The notes below the pieces were generated by a model. The model saw only the letters and a list, made by a program, of their open reading frames with translations. It had not been told where the DNA came from and did no database searches. The position numbers and the translations under genes are program-made. A stretch of DNA of 64,000 nucleotides. Source: Nomia melanderi (lineage: Eukaryota; Arthropoda; Insecta; Hymenoptera; Halictidae). The stretch lies in contig NW_027475146.1 of NCBI RefSeq assembly GCF_051020985.1, forward strand, positions 310,001-374,000, written 5' to 3'. Positions 1 to 12,033 of this stretch are shown here, piece after piece; within the stretch, counting starts at the first letter, position 1; every line of letters starts with the position of its first letter.

Positions 1-90
1 TCATGTTGCCGGACACTCAGGGTCAGGGGAAAACCCAATATATATCTGGTGATATCTCGGGTGCTATTACAGATAGTGCAATAAACCAAT
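1..90. repeat. Partial monomer at left window edge
   Basis: This is the last 90 bp of an A-type monomer, starting inside the TCATGTTGCC variant of the middle block and running through the AT tract to the anchor at 91. The window edge cuts it; nothing suggests that the array begins here. Confidence 0.95.
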
Positions 91-440
91 GTGAATTATC
101 TGCAGGAGGCCCTGGCACATGAATCTGGGCAGCGGGAACGACCTCGGACCACCAGGGGCCGAGAAAACCACCGTCTCATGGGGCCGGACACTCAGGGTCG
201 GGGAAAAATCCAATATATATCTGGTGAAATCTCGGGTGCTATTAGAGATAGCGCAATAAACTAAAGTGAATTATCTGCAGGAGGCCCTGGCGCATGAATC
301 TGGGCAGCGGGAACGACCTCGGACCACCAGGGGCCGAGAAAACCACCGTCTCATGGGGCCGGACACTCAGGGTCAGGGAAAAATCCAATATATATCTCGT
401 GATATCTCGGGTGCTATTAGAGATAGCGCTATAAACCAAA

Positions 441-1490
441 GTGAATTATCTGCAGGAGACCCTGGCGCATGAATCTGTGCAGCGGGAACGACCTCGGACC
501 ACCAGGGGCCGAGAAAACCACAGTCTCAGGAGGCCGGACACTCAGGGTCAGGGAAAAATCCATTATACATCTGGTGATATCTCTGGTGCTATTAGAGATA
601 GCGCGATAAATGAAAGTTCATTGTCTGTAGGAGGCCCTGGCGCATGAGTCTGTTCAGCGGGAACGACCTCGGACCACCAGGGGCCGAGAAAACCACCGTC
701 TCACGGAGCCGGACTGTCAGGGTCAGGGAAAAATCCAATATATATCTGGTGATATCTCGGGTGCTATTAGAGATAGCGCGATAAATCAAAGTGCATGGTC
801 AGCTAGAAGCCTTCGCGCATGATTCTGTGCAGCGGGAACGACCTCGGACCACCAGGGGCCGAGAAAACCACAGTCTCATGGGGCCGGACACTCAGGGTCA
901 GGGGAAAATCCAATATATATCTGCTGATATCTCGGGTGCTATTAGAGATAGTGCAATAAACCAATGTGAATTATCTGCAGGAGGCCCTGGCACATGAATC
1001 TGGGCAGCGGGAACGACCTCGGACCACCAGGGGCCGAGAAAACCACCGTCTCATGGGCCCGGACACTCAGGGTCAGGGAAAAATCCAATATATATCTGGT
1101 GATATCTCGGGAGCTATTACAGATAGCGCAATAAATCAAAGTTCATTGTCTGTAGGAGGCGCAGGCGCATGAGTCTGATCAGCGGGAACGACCTCGGACC
1201 ACCAGGGGCCGAGAAAACCACCGTCTCATGGAGCCGGTCACTCAGGGTCAGGGAAAAATCCAATATATATCTGGTGATGTCTCGGGTGCTATTAGAGATA
1301 GTGCAATAAACCAATGTGAATTATCTGCAGGAGGCCCTGGCACATGAATCTGGGCAGCGGGAACGACCTCGGACCACCAGGGGCCGAGAAAACCACCGTC
1401 TCATGGGGCCGGACACTCAGGGTCGGGGAAAAATCCAATATATATCTGGTGAAATCTCGGGTGCTATTAGAGATAGCGCAATAAACTAAA
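441..1490. repeat. 6-monomer higher-order repeat, copy 1 (1,050 bp)
   Basis: The six monomers have the start order P, Q, X, P, Q, P. X is a distinctive monomer with CATGGTCAGCTAG in place of the usual start, at 791. The same order and private variants (CAGGAGGCCGG at about 527, CACGGAGCCGGACTG at about 702) return exactly 1,050 bp later. The monomer at 91-265 is identical to that at 1,316-1,490, so a further copy probably lies left of it with one extra monomer (266-440) in between. Confidence 0.88.
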
Positions 1491-2540
1491 GTGAATTACC
1501 TGCAGGAGGCCCTGGCGCATGAATCTGTGCAGCGGGAACGACCTCGGACCACCAGGGGCCGAGAAAACCACAGTCTCAGGAGGCCGGACACTCAGGGTCA
1601 GGGAAAAATCCATTATACATCTGGTGATATCTCTGGTGCTATTAGAGATAGCGCGATAAATGTAAGTTCATTGTCTGTAGGAGGCCCTGGCGCATGAGTC
1701 TGTTCAGCGGGAACGACCTCGGACCACCAGGGGCCGAGAAAACCACCGTCTCACGGAGCCGGACTGTCAGGGTCAGGGAAAAATCCAATATATATCTGGT
1801 GATATCTCGGGTGCTATTAGAGATAGCGCGATAAATCAAAGTGCATGGTCAGCTAGAAGCCTTCGCGCATGATTCTGTGCAGCGGGAACGACCTCGGACC
1901 ACCAGGGGCCGAGAAAACCACAGTCTCATGGGGCCGGACACTCAGGGTCAGGGGAAAATCCAATATATATCTGCTGATATCTCGGGTGCTATTAGAGATA
2001 GTGCAATAAACCAATGTGAATTATCTGCAGGAGGCCCTGGCACATGAATCTGGGCAGCGGGAACGACCTCGGACCACCAGGGGCCGAGAAAACCACCGTC
2101 TCATGGGCCCGGACACTCAGGGTCAGGGAAAAATCCAATATATATCTGGTGATATCTCGGGAGCTATTACAGATAGCGCAATAAATCAAAGTTCATTGTC
2201 TGTAGGAGGCCCAGGCGCATGAGTCTGTTCAGCGGGAACGACCTCGGATCACCAGGGGCCGAGAAAACCACCGTCTCATGGAGCCGGTCACTCAGGGTCA
2301 GGGAAAAATCCAATATATATCTGGTGATGTCTCGGGTGCTATTAGAGATAGTGCAATAAACCAATGTGAATTATCTGCAGGAGGCCCTGGCACATGAATC
2401 TGGGCAGCGGGAACGACCTCGGACCACCAGGGGCCGAGAAAACCACCGTCTCATGGGGCCGGACACTCAGGGTCTGGGAAAAATCCAATATATATCTGGT
2501 GAAATCTCGGGTGCTATTAGGGATAGCGCAATAAACTAAA
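1491..2540. repeat. 6-monomer higher-order repeat, copy 2
   Basis: Directly abuts copy 1 at a 1,050-bp offset with the same P, Q, X, P, Q, P order. The few differences include ACCTGCAGG for ATCTGCAGG at the start, GCCCAGGCG for GCGCAGGCG near 2,210, and GATCACC for GACCACC near 2,247. Confidence 0.88.
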
Positions 2541-3026
2541 GTGAATTACCTGCAGGAGGCCCTGGCGCATGAATCTGGGCAGCGGGAACGACCTCCGACC
2601 ACCAGGGGCCGAGAAAACCACCGTCTCATGGGGCCGGACACTCAGGGTCTGGAAAAAATCCAATATATATCTGGTGAGCTCTCGGGTGCTATTACAGATA
2701 GCGCAATAAATGAAAGTGCATTGTCTGTAGGAGGCCCTGGCGCATGAATCTGTGCAGCGGGAACGACCTCGGACCACCAGGGGCCGAGAAAACCACAGTC
2801 TCATGTTGCCGGACACTCAGGGTCAGGGAAGAATCCAATATATATCTGGTGATATCTCGGGTGCTATTACAGATAGCCCAATAAACCAAAGTGAATTATC
2901 TGCAGGAGGCCCTGGCGCATGAATCTGTGCAGCGGGAACGACGTCGGACCACCAGGGGCCGAGAAAACCTCCGTCTCATGGGGCCGGACACTCAGGGTCA
3001 GGGAAAAATCCAATATATATCTGGTG
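2541..3026. repeat. Dispersed block, copy 1 (also at 4,641-5,126 and 5,516-6,215)
   Basis: It begins with a P monomer with ACCTCCGACC and GTCTGGAAAAAA, followed by a Q monomer with GAGCTCTCGG upstream. It is repeated at +2,100 bp (4,641-5,126, where similarity breaks at GGTGA|TATC) and at +2,975 bp (5,516-6,215, which continues about 200 bp further). Offsets are 12 and 17 monomers exactly. Confidence 0.8.
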
Positions 3027-3702
3027 AGCTCTCGGGTGCTATTACAGATAGCGCAATAAATGAAAGTGCATTATCTGCAGGAGGCCCTGGCACATGAATC
3101 TGGGCAGCGGGAACGACCTCGGACCACCAGGGGCCGAGAAAACCACCGTCTCATGGGCCCGGACACTCAGGGTCAGGGAAAAATCCAATATATATCTGGT
3201 GATATCTCGGGAGCTATTACAGATAGCGCAATAAATCAAAGTTCATTGTCTGTAGGAGGCCCAGGCGCATGAGTCTGTTCAGCGGGAACGACCTCGGATC
3301 ACCAGGGGCCGAGAAAACCACCGTCTCATGGAGCCGGTCACTCAGGGTCAGGGGAAAATCCAATATATATCTGCTGATATCTCGGGTGCTATTAGAGATA
3401 GTGCAATAAACCAATGTGAATTATCTGCAGGAGGCCCTGGCACATGAATCTGGGCAGCGGGAACGACCTCGGACCACCAGGGGCCGAGAAAACCACCGTC
3501 TCATGGGCCCGGACACTCAGGGTCAGGGAAAAATCCAATATATATCTGGTGATATCTCGGGAGCTATTACAGATAGCGCAATAAATCAAAGTTCATTGTC
3601 TGTAGGAGGCCCAGGCGCATGAGTCTGTTCAGCGGGAACGACCTCGGATCACCAGGGGCCGAGAAAACCACCGTCTCATGGAGCCGGTCACTCAGGGTCA
3701 GG
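3003..3702. repeat. 4-monomer repeat, copy 1 (700 bp)
   Basis: Four monomers alternate Q-like and P-like starts, with an unusual P/Q hybrid (GTGCATTATCTGCAGG) at 3,066. The block recurs 700 bp on, with the same hybrid at 3,766 and the same CTGCTGATATC variant at about 3,370 and 4,070. Ends are approximate because the flanks are also repeat. Confidence 0.82.
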
Positions 3703-4425
3703 GAAAAATCCAATATATATCTGGTGAGCTCTCGGGTGCTATTACAGATAGCGCAATAAATGAAAGTGCATTATCTGCAGGAGGCCCTGGCACATGAATC
3801 TGGGCAGCGGGAACGACCTCGGACCACCAGGGGCCGAGAAAACCACCGTCTCATGGGCCCGGACACTCAGGGTCAGGGAAAAATCCAATATATATCTGGT
3901 GATATCTCGGGAGCTATTACAGATAGCGCAATAAATCAAAGTTCATTGTCTGTAGGAGGCCCAGGCGCATGAGTCTGTTCAGCGGGAACGACCTCGGATC
4001 ACCAGGGGCCGAGAAAACCACCGTCTCATGGAGCCGGTCACTCAGGGTCAGGGGAAAATCCAATATATATCTGCTGATATCTCGGGTGCTATTAGAGATA
4101 GTGCAATAAACCAATGTGAATTATCTGCAGGAGGCCCTGGCACATGAATCTGGGCAGCGGGAACGACCTCGGACCACCAGGGGCCGAGAAAACCACCGTC
4201 TCATGGGCCCGGACACTCAGGGTCAGGGAAAAATCCAATATATATCTGGTGATATCTCGGGAGCTATTACAGATAGCGCAATAAATCAAAGTTCATTGTC
4301 TGTAGGAGGCCCAGGCGCATGAGTCTGTTCAGCGGGAACGACCTCGGATCACCAGGGGCCGAGAAAACCACCGTCTCATGGAGCCGGTCACTCAGGGTCA
4401 GGGAAAAATCCAATATATATCTGGT
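3703..4425. repeat. 4-monomer repeat, copy 2
   Basis: Tandem copy of 3,003-3,702. Similarity ends near 4,426, where GGTGATGTCTC replaces GGTGAGCTCTC. Confidence 0.82.
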
Positions 4426-4640
4426 GATGTCTCGGGTGCTATTAGAGATAGTGCAATAAACCAATGTGAATTATCTGCAGGAGGCCCTGGCACATGAATC
4501 TGGGCAGCGGGAACGACCTCGGACCACCAGGGGCCGAGAAAACCACCGTCTCATGGGGCCGGACACTCAGGGTCTGGGAAAAATCCAATATATATCTGGT
4601 GAAATCTCGGGTGCTATTAGAGATAGCGCAATAAACTAAA

Positions 4641-5126
4641 GTGAATTACCTGCAGGAGGCCCTGGCGCATGAATCTGGGCAGCGGGAACGACCTCCGACC
4701 ACCAGGGGCCGAGAAAACCACCGTCTCATGGGGCCGGACACTCAGGGTCTGGAAAAAATCCAATATATATCTGGTGAGCTCTCGGGTGCTATTACAGATA
4801 GCGCAATAAATGAAAGTGCATTGTCTGTAGGAGGCCCTGGCGCATGAATCTGTGCAGCGGGAACGACCTCGGACCACCAGGGGCCGAGAAAACCACAGTC
4901 TCATGTTGCCGGACACTCAGGGTCAGGGAAGAATCCAATATATATCTGGTGATATCTCGGGTGCTATTACAGATAGCCCAATAAACCAAAGTGAATTATC
5001 TGCAGGAGGCCCTGGCGCATGAATCTGTGCAGCGGGAACGACGTCGGACCACCAGGGGCCGAGAAAACCTCCGTCTCATGGGGCCGGACACTCAGGGTCA
5101 GGGAAAAATCCAATATATATCTGGTG
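4641..5126. repeat. Dispersed block, copy 2
   Basis: Matches 2,541-3,026 at +2,100 bp. At 5,127 the sequence switches within one monomer from the GAGCTCTCGG form to the GATATCTCGGGAGC form, a visible exchange point. Confidence 0.78.
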
Positions 5127-5515
5127 ATATCTCGGGAGCTATTACAGATAGCGCAATAAATCAAAGTTCATTGTCTGTAGGAGGCCCAGGCGCATGAGTC
5201 TGTTCAGCGGGAACGACCTCGGATCACCAGGGGCCGAGAAAACCACCGTCTCATGGAGCCGGTCACTCAGGGTCAGGGAAAAATCCAATATATATCTGGT
5301 GATGTCTCGGGTGCTATTAGAGATAGTGCAATAAACCAATGTGAATTATCTGCAGGAGGCCCTGGCACATGAATCTGGGCAGCGGGAACGACCTCGGACC
5401 ACCAGGGGCCGAGAAAACCACCGTCTCATGGGGCCGGACACTCAGGGTCGGGGAAAAATCCAATATATATCTGGTGAAATCTCGGGTGCTATTAGAGATA
5501 GCGCAATAAACTAAA

Positions 5516-6215
5516 GTGAATTACCTGCAGGAGGCCCTGGCGCATGAATCTGGGCAGCGGGAACGACCTCCGACCACCAGGGGCCGAGAAAACCACCGTC
5601 TCATGGGGCCGGACACTCAGGGTCTGGAAAAAATCCAATATATATCTGGTGAGCTCTCGGGTGCTATTACAGATAGCGCAATAAATGAAAGTGCATTGTC
5701 TGTAGGAGGCCCTGGCGCATGAATCTGTGCAGCGGGAACGACCTCGGACCACCAGGGGCCGAGAAAACCACAGTCTCATGTTGCCGGACACTCAGGGTCA
5801 GGGAAGAATCCAATATATATCTGGTGATATCTCGGGTGCTATTACAGATAGCCCAATAAACCAAAGTGAATTATCTGCAGGAGGCCCTGGCGCATGAATC
5901 TGTGCAGCGGGAACGACGTCGGACCACCAGGGGCCGAGAAAACCTCCGTCTCATGGGGCCGGACACTCAGGGTCAGGGAAAAATCCAATATATATCTGGT
6001 GAGCTCTCGGGTGCTATTACAGATAGCGCAATAAATGAAAGTGCATTATCTGCAGGAGGCCCTGGCACATGAATCTGGGCAGCGGGAACGACCTCGGACC
6101 ACCAGGGGCCGAGAAAACCACCGTCTCATGGGCCCGGACACTCAGGGTCAGGGAAAAATCCAATATATATCTGGTGATATCTCGGGAGCTATTACAGATA
6201 GCGCAATAAATCAAA
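5516..6215. repeat. Dispersed block, copy 3
   Basis: Matches 2,541-3,240 at +2,975 bp (17 monomers), including the GAGCTCTCGG monomers and the P/Q hybrid start at 6,041 (compare 3,066). Confidence 0.78.
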
Positions 6216-6565
6216 GTTCATTGTCTGTAGGAGGCGCAGGCGCATGAGTCTGTTCAGCGGGAACGACCTCGGACCACCAGGGGCCGAGAAAACCACCGTC
6301 TCATGGAGCCGGTCACTCAGGGTCAGGGAAAAATCCAATATATATCTGGTGATGTCTCGGGTGCTATTAGAGATAGTGCAATAAACCAATGTGAATTATC
6401 TGCAGGAGGCCCTGGCACATGAATCTGAGCAGCGGGAACGACCTCGGACCACCAGGGGCCGAGAAAACCACCGTCTCATGGGGCCGGACACTCAGGGTCG
6501 GGGAAAAATCCAATATATATCTGGTGAAATCTCGGGTGCTATTAGAGATAGCGCAATAAACTAAA

Positions 6566-7615
6566 GTGAATTACCTGCAGGAGGCCCTGGCGCATGAATC
6601 TGTGCAGCGGGAACGACCTCGGACCACCAGGGGCCGAGAAAACCACAGTCTCAGGAGGCCGGACACTCAGGGTCAGGGAAAAATCCATTATACATCTGGT
6701 GATATCTCTGGTGCTATTAGAGATAGCGCGATAAATGTAAGTTCATTGTCTGTAGGAGGCCCTGGCGCATGAGTCTGTTCAGCGGGAACGACCTCGGACC
6801 ACCAGGGGCCGAGAAAACCACCGTCTCACGGAGCCGGACTGTCAGGGTCAGGGAAAAATCCAATATATATCTGGTGATATCTCGGGTGCTATTAGAGATA
6901 GCGCGATAAATCAAAGTGCGTGGTCAGCTAGAAGCCTTCGCGCATGATTCTGTGCAGCGGGAACGACCTCGGACCACCAGGGGCCGAGAAAACCACAGTC
7001 TCATGGGGCCGGACACTCAGGGTCAGGGGAAAATCCAATATATATCTGCTGATATCTCGGGTGCTATTAGAGATAGTGCAATAAACCAATGTGAATTATC
7101 TGCAGGAGGCCCTGGCACATGAATCTGGGCAGCGGGAACGACCTCGGACCACCAGGGGCCGAGAAAACCACCGTCTCATGGGCCCGGACACTCAGGGTCA
7201 GGGAAAAATCCAATATATATCTGGTGATATCTCGGGAGCTATTACAGATAGCGCAATAAATCAAAGTTCATTGTCTGTAGGAGGCCCAGGCGCATGAGTC
7301 TGTTCAGCGGGAACGACCTCGGATCACCAGGGGCCGAGAAAACCACCGTCTCATGGAGCCGGTCACTCAGGGTCAGGGAAAAATCCAATATATATCTGGT
7401 GATGTCTCGGGTGCTATTAGAGATAGTGCAATAAACCAATGTGAATTATCTGCAGGAGGCCCTGGCACATGAATCTGGGCAGCGGGAACGACCTCGGACC
7501 ACCAGGGGCCGAGAAAACCACCGTCTCATGGGGCCGGACACTCAGGGTCGGGGAAAAATCCAATATATATCTGGTGAAATCTCGGGTGCTATTAGAGATA
7601 GCGCAATAAACTAAA
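6566..7615. repeat. 6-monomer higher-order repeat, copy 3 (displaced by 5,075 bp)
   Basis: The same hexamer as at 1,491, 29 monomers downstream, including the X monomer at 6,916 (here with GCGTGGTCAGC). The following monomer at 7,616 also matches the one at 2,541. About 4 kb of other monomers separates it from copy 2, so it reflects duplication of a larger block or an insertion within an older hexamer array. Confidence 0.85.
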
Positions 7616-10600
7616 GTGAATTACCTGCAGGAGGCCCTGGCGCATGAATCTGGGCAGCGGGAACGACCTCCGACCACCAGGGGCCGAGAAAACCACCGTC
7701 TCATGGGGCCGGACACTCAGGGTCTGGAAAAAATCCAATATATATCTGGTGAGCTCTCGGGTGCTATTACAGATAGCGCAATAAATGAAAGTGCATTGTC
7801 TGTAGGAGGCCCTGGCGCATGAATCTGTGCAGCGGGATCGACCTCGGACCACGAGGGACCGAGAAAACCATCGACACATGGAGCCGGACTGTCAGGGTCA
7901 AGGAAAAATCCAATATATATCTGGTGATATCTCGGGTGCAATTAGAGATAGCGCAATAAATCAAAGTGCATTGTCTGTAGGAGGCCCTGTCGCATGAATC
8001 TGGGCAGCGGGAACGACCTCGGACTACCAGGGGCCGAGAAAACCACCGTCTCATGGGGCCGGACACTCAGGGTCAGGGAAGAATCCAATATATATCTGGT
8101 GATATCTCGGGTGCTATTACAGATAGCGCAATAAACCAAAGTGCATTGTCTGTAGGAGACCCTGGCGCATGAATCTGTGCAGCGGGAACGACCTCGGACC
8201 ACCAGGGGCCGAGAAAACCACCGTCTCATGGGGCCGGACACTCAGGCTCAGGGGAAAATCCAATATATATCTGGTGATATCTCGGGTGCTATTAGAGATA
8301 GCGCAATAAACCAAAGTGAATTATCTGCAGGAGGTCCTGGCGCATGCATCTGTGCAGCGGGAACGATCTCGGACCACCAGGGGCCGAGAAAACTACCGTC
8401 TCATGGGGCCGGACACTCAGGGTCAGGGGAAAATCCAATATATATCTAGTGATAGCTCGGGTGCTATTACAGATAGTGCAATAAATCAAAGTGCATTGCC
8501 TGTAGGAGGCCCTGGCGCATGAATGCGTGCAGCGGGATCGACCTCGGACCACGAGGGACCGAGAAAACCATCGACACATGGGGCCGGACTGTCAGGGTCA
8601 AGGAAAAATCCAATATATATCTGGTGATATCTCGGGTGCAATTAGAGATAGCGCAATAAATCAAAGTGCATTGTCTGTAGGAGGCCCTGTCGCATGAATC
8701 TGGGCAGCGGGAACGACCTCGGACTACCAGGGGCCGAGAAAACCACCGTCTCATGGGGCCGGACACTCAGGGTCAGGGAAGAATCCAATATATATCTGGT
8801 GATATCTCGAGTGCTATTACAGATAGCGCAATAAACCAATGTGAATTATCTGCAGGAGGCCCTGGCACATGAATCTGGGCAGCGGGAACGACCTCGGACC
8901 ACCAGGGGCCGAGAAAACCACCGTCTCATGGGGCCGGACACTCAGGGTCGGGGAAAAATCCAATATATATCTGGTGAGCTCTCGGGTGCTATTACAGATA
9001 GCGCAATAAATGAAAGTGCATTGTCTGTAGGAGGCCCTGGCGCATGAATCTGTGCAGCGGGAACGACCTCGGACCACCAGGGGCCGAGAAAACCACAGTC
9101 TCATGTTGCCGGACACTCAGGGTCAGGGAAGAATCCAATATATATCTGGTGATATCTCGGGTGCTATTACAGATAGCCCAATAAACCAAAGTGAATTATC
9201 TGCAGGAGGCCCTGGCGCATGAATCTGGGCAGCGGGAACGACGTCGGACCACCAGGGGCCGAGAAAACCTCCGTCTCATGGGGCCGGACACTCAGGGTCA
9301 GGGAAAAATCCAATATATATCTGGTGAGCTCTCGGGTGCTATTACAGATAGCGCAATAAATGAAAGTGCATTGTCTGTAGGAGGCCCTGGCGCATGAATC
9401 TGTGCAGCGGGAACGACCTCGGACCACCAGGGGCCGAGAAAACCACAGTCTCATGTTGCCGGACACTCAGGGTCAGGGAAGAATCCAATATATATCTGGT
9501 GATATCTCGGGTGCTATTACAGATAGCCCAATAAACCAAAGTGAATTATCTGCAGGAGGCCCTGGCGCATGAATCTGGGCAGCGGGAACGACGTCGGACC
9601 ACCAGGGGCCGAGAAAACCTCCGTCTCATGGGGCCGGACACTCAGGGTCAGGGAAAAATCCAATATATATATCTGGTGATATCTCGGGTGCTATTAGAAA
9701 TAGCGCAATAAACCAAAGTGAATTATCTGCAGGAGGCCCTGGCGCATGATTCTATGAACCGGAAACGTCCTCGGACCACCAGGAGCCGATAAAACTACCG
9801 TCTCATGGGGCCGGACACTCAGGCTCAGGGGAAAATCCAATATATATCTGGTGATATCTCGGGTGCAATTAGAGATAGCGCAATAAACCAAAGTGAATTA
9901 TCTGCAGGAGGTCCTGGCGCATGCATCTGTGCAGCGGGAACGATCTCGGACCACCAGGGGCCGAGAAAACTACCGTCTCATGGGGCCGGACACTCAGGGT
10001 CAGGGAAGAATCCAATATATATCTGGTGATATCTCGGGTGCAATTAGAGATAGCGCAATAAATCAAAGTGCATTGTCTGTAGGAGGCCCTGTCGCATGAA
10101 TCTGGGCAGCGGGAACGACCTCGGACTACCAGGGGCCGAGAAAACCACCGTCTCATGGGGCCGGACACTCAGGGTCAGGGAAGAATCCAATATATATCTG
10201 GTGATATCTCGGGTGCTATTACAGATAGCGCAATAAACCAAAGTGCATTGTCTGTAGGAGACCCTGGCGCATGAATCTCTGCAGCGGGAACGACCTCGGA
10301 CCACCAGGGGCCGAGAAAACCACCGTCTCATGGGGCCGGACACTCAGGGTCAGGGAAGAATCCAATATATATCTGGTGATATCTCGGGTGCTATTACAGA
10401 TAGCGCAATAAATGAAAGTGCATTGTCTGTAGGAGGCCCTGGAGCATGAATCTGGGCAGCGGGAACGACCTCGGACCACCAGGGGCCGAGAAAACCACCG
10501 TCTCATGGGGCCGGACGCTCAGGGTCAGGGAAGAATCCAATATATATCTGCTGATATCTCGGGTGCTATTACAGATAGCCCAATACATCAAAGTGCACTG

Positions 10601-12033
10601 TCTGTAGGAGGCCATGGCGCATGATTCTGTGCAGCGGGAACAACCTCGGACTACCAGGGGCCGAGAAAACCACAGTCTCATGGGGCCGGACACTCAGGGC
10701 CAGGGGAAAATACAATATATATCTGGTGATATCTCGGGTGCTATTAGAGATAGCGCAGTAAACCAAAGTCAATTATCTGCAGGAGGCCCTGTCGCATGAA
10801 TCTGTGCAGCGGGAACGACCTCGGAGCACCAGGGGCCGAGAAAACCACCGTCTCATGGGGCCGGACACTCAGGTTCAGGGACAAATCCACTATATATCTG
10901 GTGATATCTCGAGTGCTATTACAGATAGCGCAATAAACCAATGTGAATTATCTGCAGGAGGCCCTGGCGCATGCATCTGTGCAGCGGGAACGATCTCGGA
11001 CCACCAGGGGCCGAGAAAACTACCGTCTCATGGGGCCGGACACTCAGGGTCAGGGAAATATCCAATATATATCTGGTGATATCTCGCGTGTTATTAGAGT
11101 TAGCGCAATAAATCAAAGTGCATTGTCTGTAGGAGGCCCTGTCGCATGAATCTGTGCAGCGGGAACGACCTCGGACTACCAGGGGCCGAGAAAACCACCG
11201 TCTCATGGGGCCGGACACTCAGGGTCAGGGAAAAATCCAATATATATCTGGTGAAATCTTGGGTGCTATTAGAGATAGCGCAATAAACCAAAGTGCATTA
11301 TCTGCAGGAGGCCCTGGCGCATGAATCTGGGCAGCGAGAACGACCTCGGACCACCAGGGGCCGAGAAAACCACCGTCTCATGGGGCCGGACACTCAGGGT
11401 CAGGGAAAAATCCAATATATATATCTGGTGATATCTCGGGTGCTATTAGAGATAGCGCAATAAACGAAAGTGAATTATCTGCAGGAGGCCCTGGCGCATG
11501 ATTCTATGAAGCGGAAACGACCTCGGACCACCAGGAGCCGATAAAACTACCGTCTCATGGGGCCGGACACTCAGGGTCAGGGGAAAACCCAATATGTATC
11601 TGGTGATATCTCGGGTGCTATTACAGATAGTGCAATAAACCAATGTGAATTATCTGCAGGAGGCCCTGGCACATGAATCTGGGCAGCGGGAACGACCTCG
11701 GACCACCAGGGGCCGAGAAAACCACCGTCTCATGGGGCCGGACACTCAGGGTCAGGGAAAAATCCAATATATATATCTGGTGATATCTCGGGAGCTATTA
11801 CAGATAGCCCAATACATCAAAGTGCATTGTCTGTAGGAGGCCCTGGCGCATGATTCTGTGCAGCGGGAACGACCTCGGACCACCAGGGGCCGAGAAAACC
11901 ACAGTCTCATGTTGCCGGACACTCAGGGTCAGGGGAAAACCCAATATATATCTGGTGATATCTCGGGTGCTATTACAGATAGTGCAATAAACCAAAGTGA
12001 ATTATCTGCAGGAGGCCCTGGCGCATGAATCTG
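6953..12033. repeat. Large tandem duplication, unit 1 (5,081 bp, 29 monomers)
   Basis: Everything from about 6,953 recurs at +5,081 bp. The length is 29 x 175 plus 6, and the 6 extra bases are three 2-bp expansions of the TATATAT tract at about 9,665, 11,415 and 11,768. The unit contains A and B monomers (B near 7,853 and 8,552) and a nested 350-bp dimer duplication at 9,016-9,670. The copies look nearly identical; one substitution I can point to is CACATGGAGCC near 7,878 against CACATGGGGCC near 12,959. The left limit is placed where the monomer at 6,916 (X start) and that at 11,997 (P start) become alike, at GCAGCGGGAACG. Confidence 0.87.
9016..9670. repeat. Nested 350-bp dimer duplication
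   Basis: The Q-P pair starting at 9,016 (with GAGCTCTCGG before it and ACGTCGGACC in the second monomer) recurs at 9,366. The second copy ends where the TATATAT tract gains 2 bp near 9,665. The same arrangement is inherited at about 14,097-14,750 in unit 2 of the large duplication. Confidence 0.75.
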
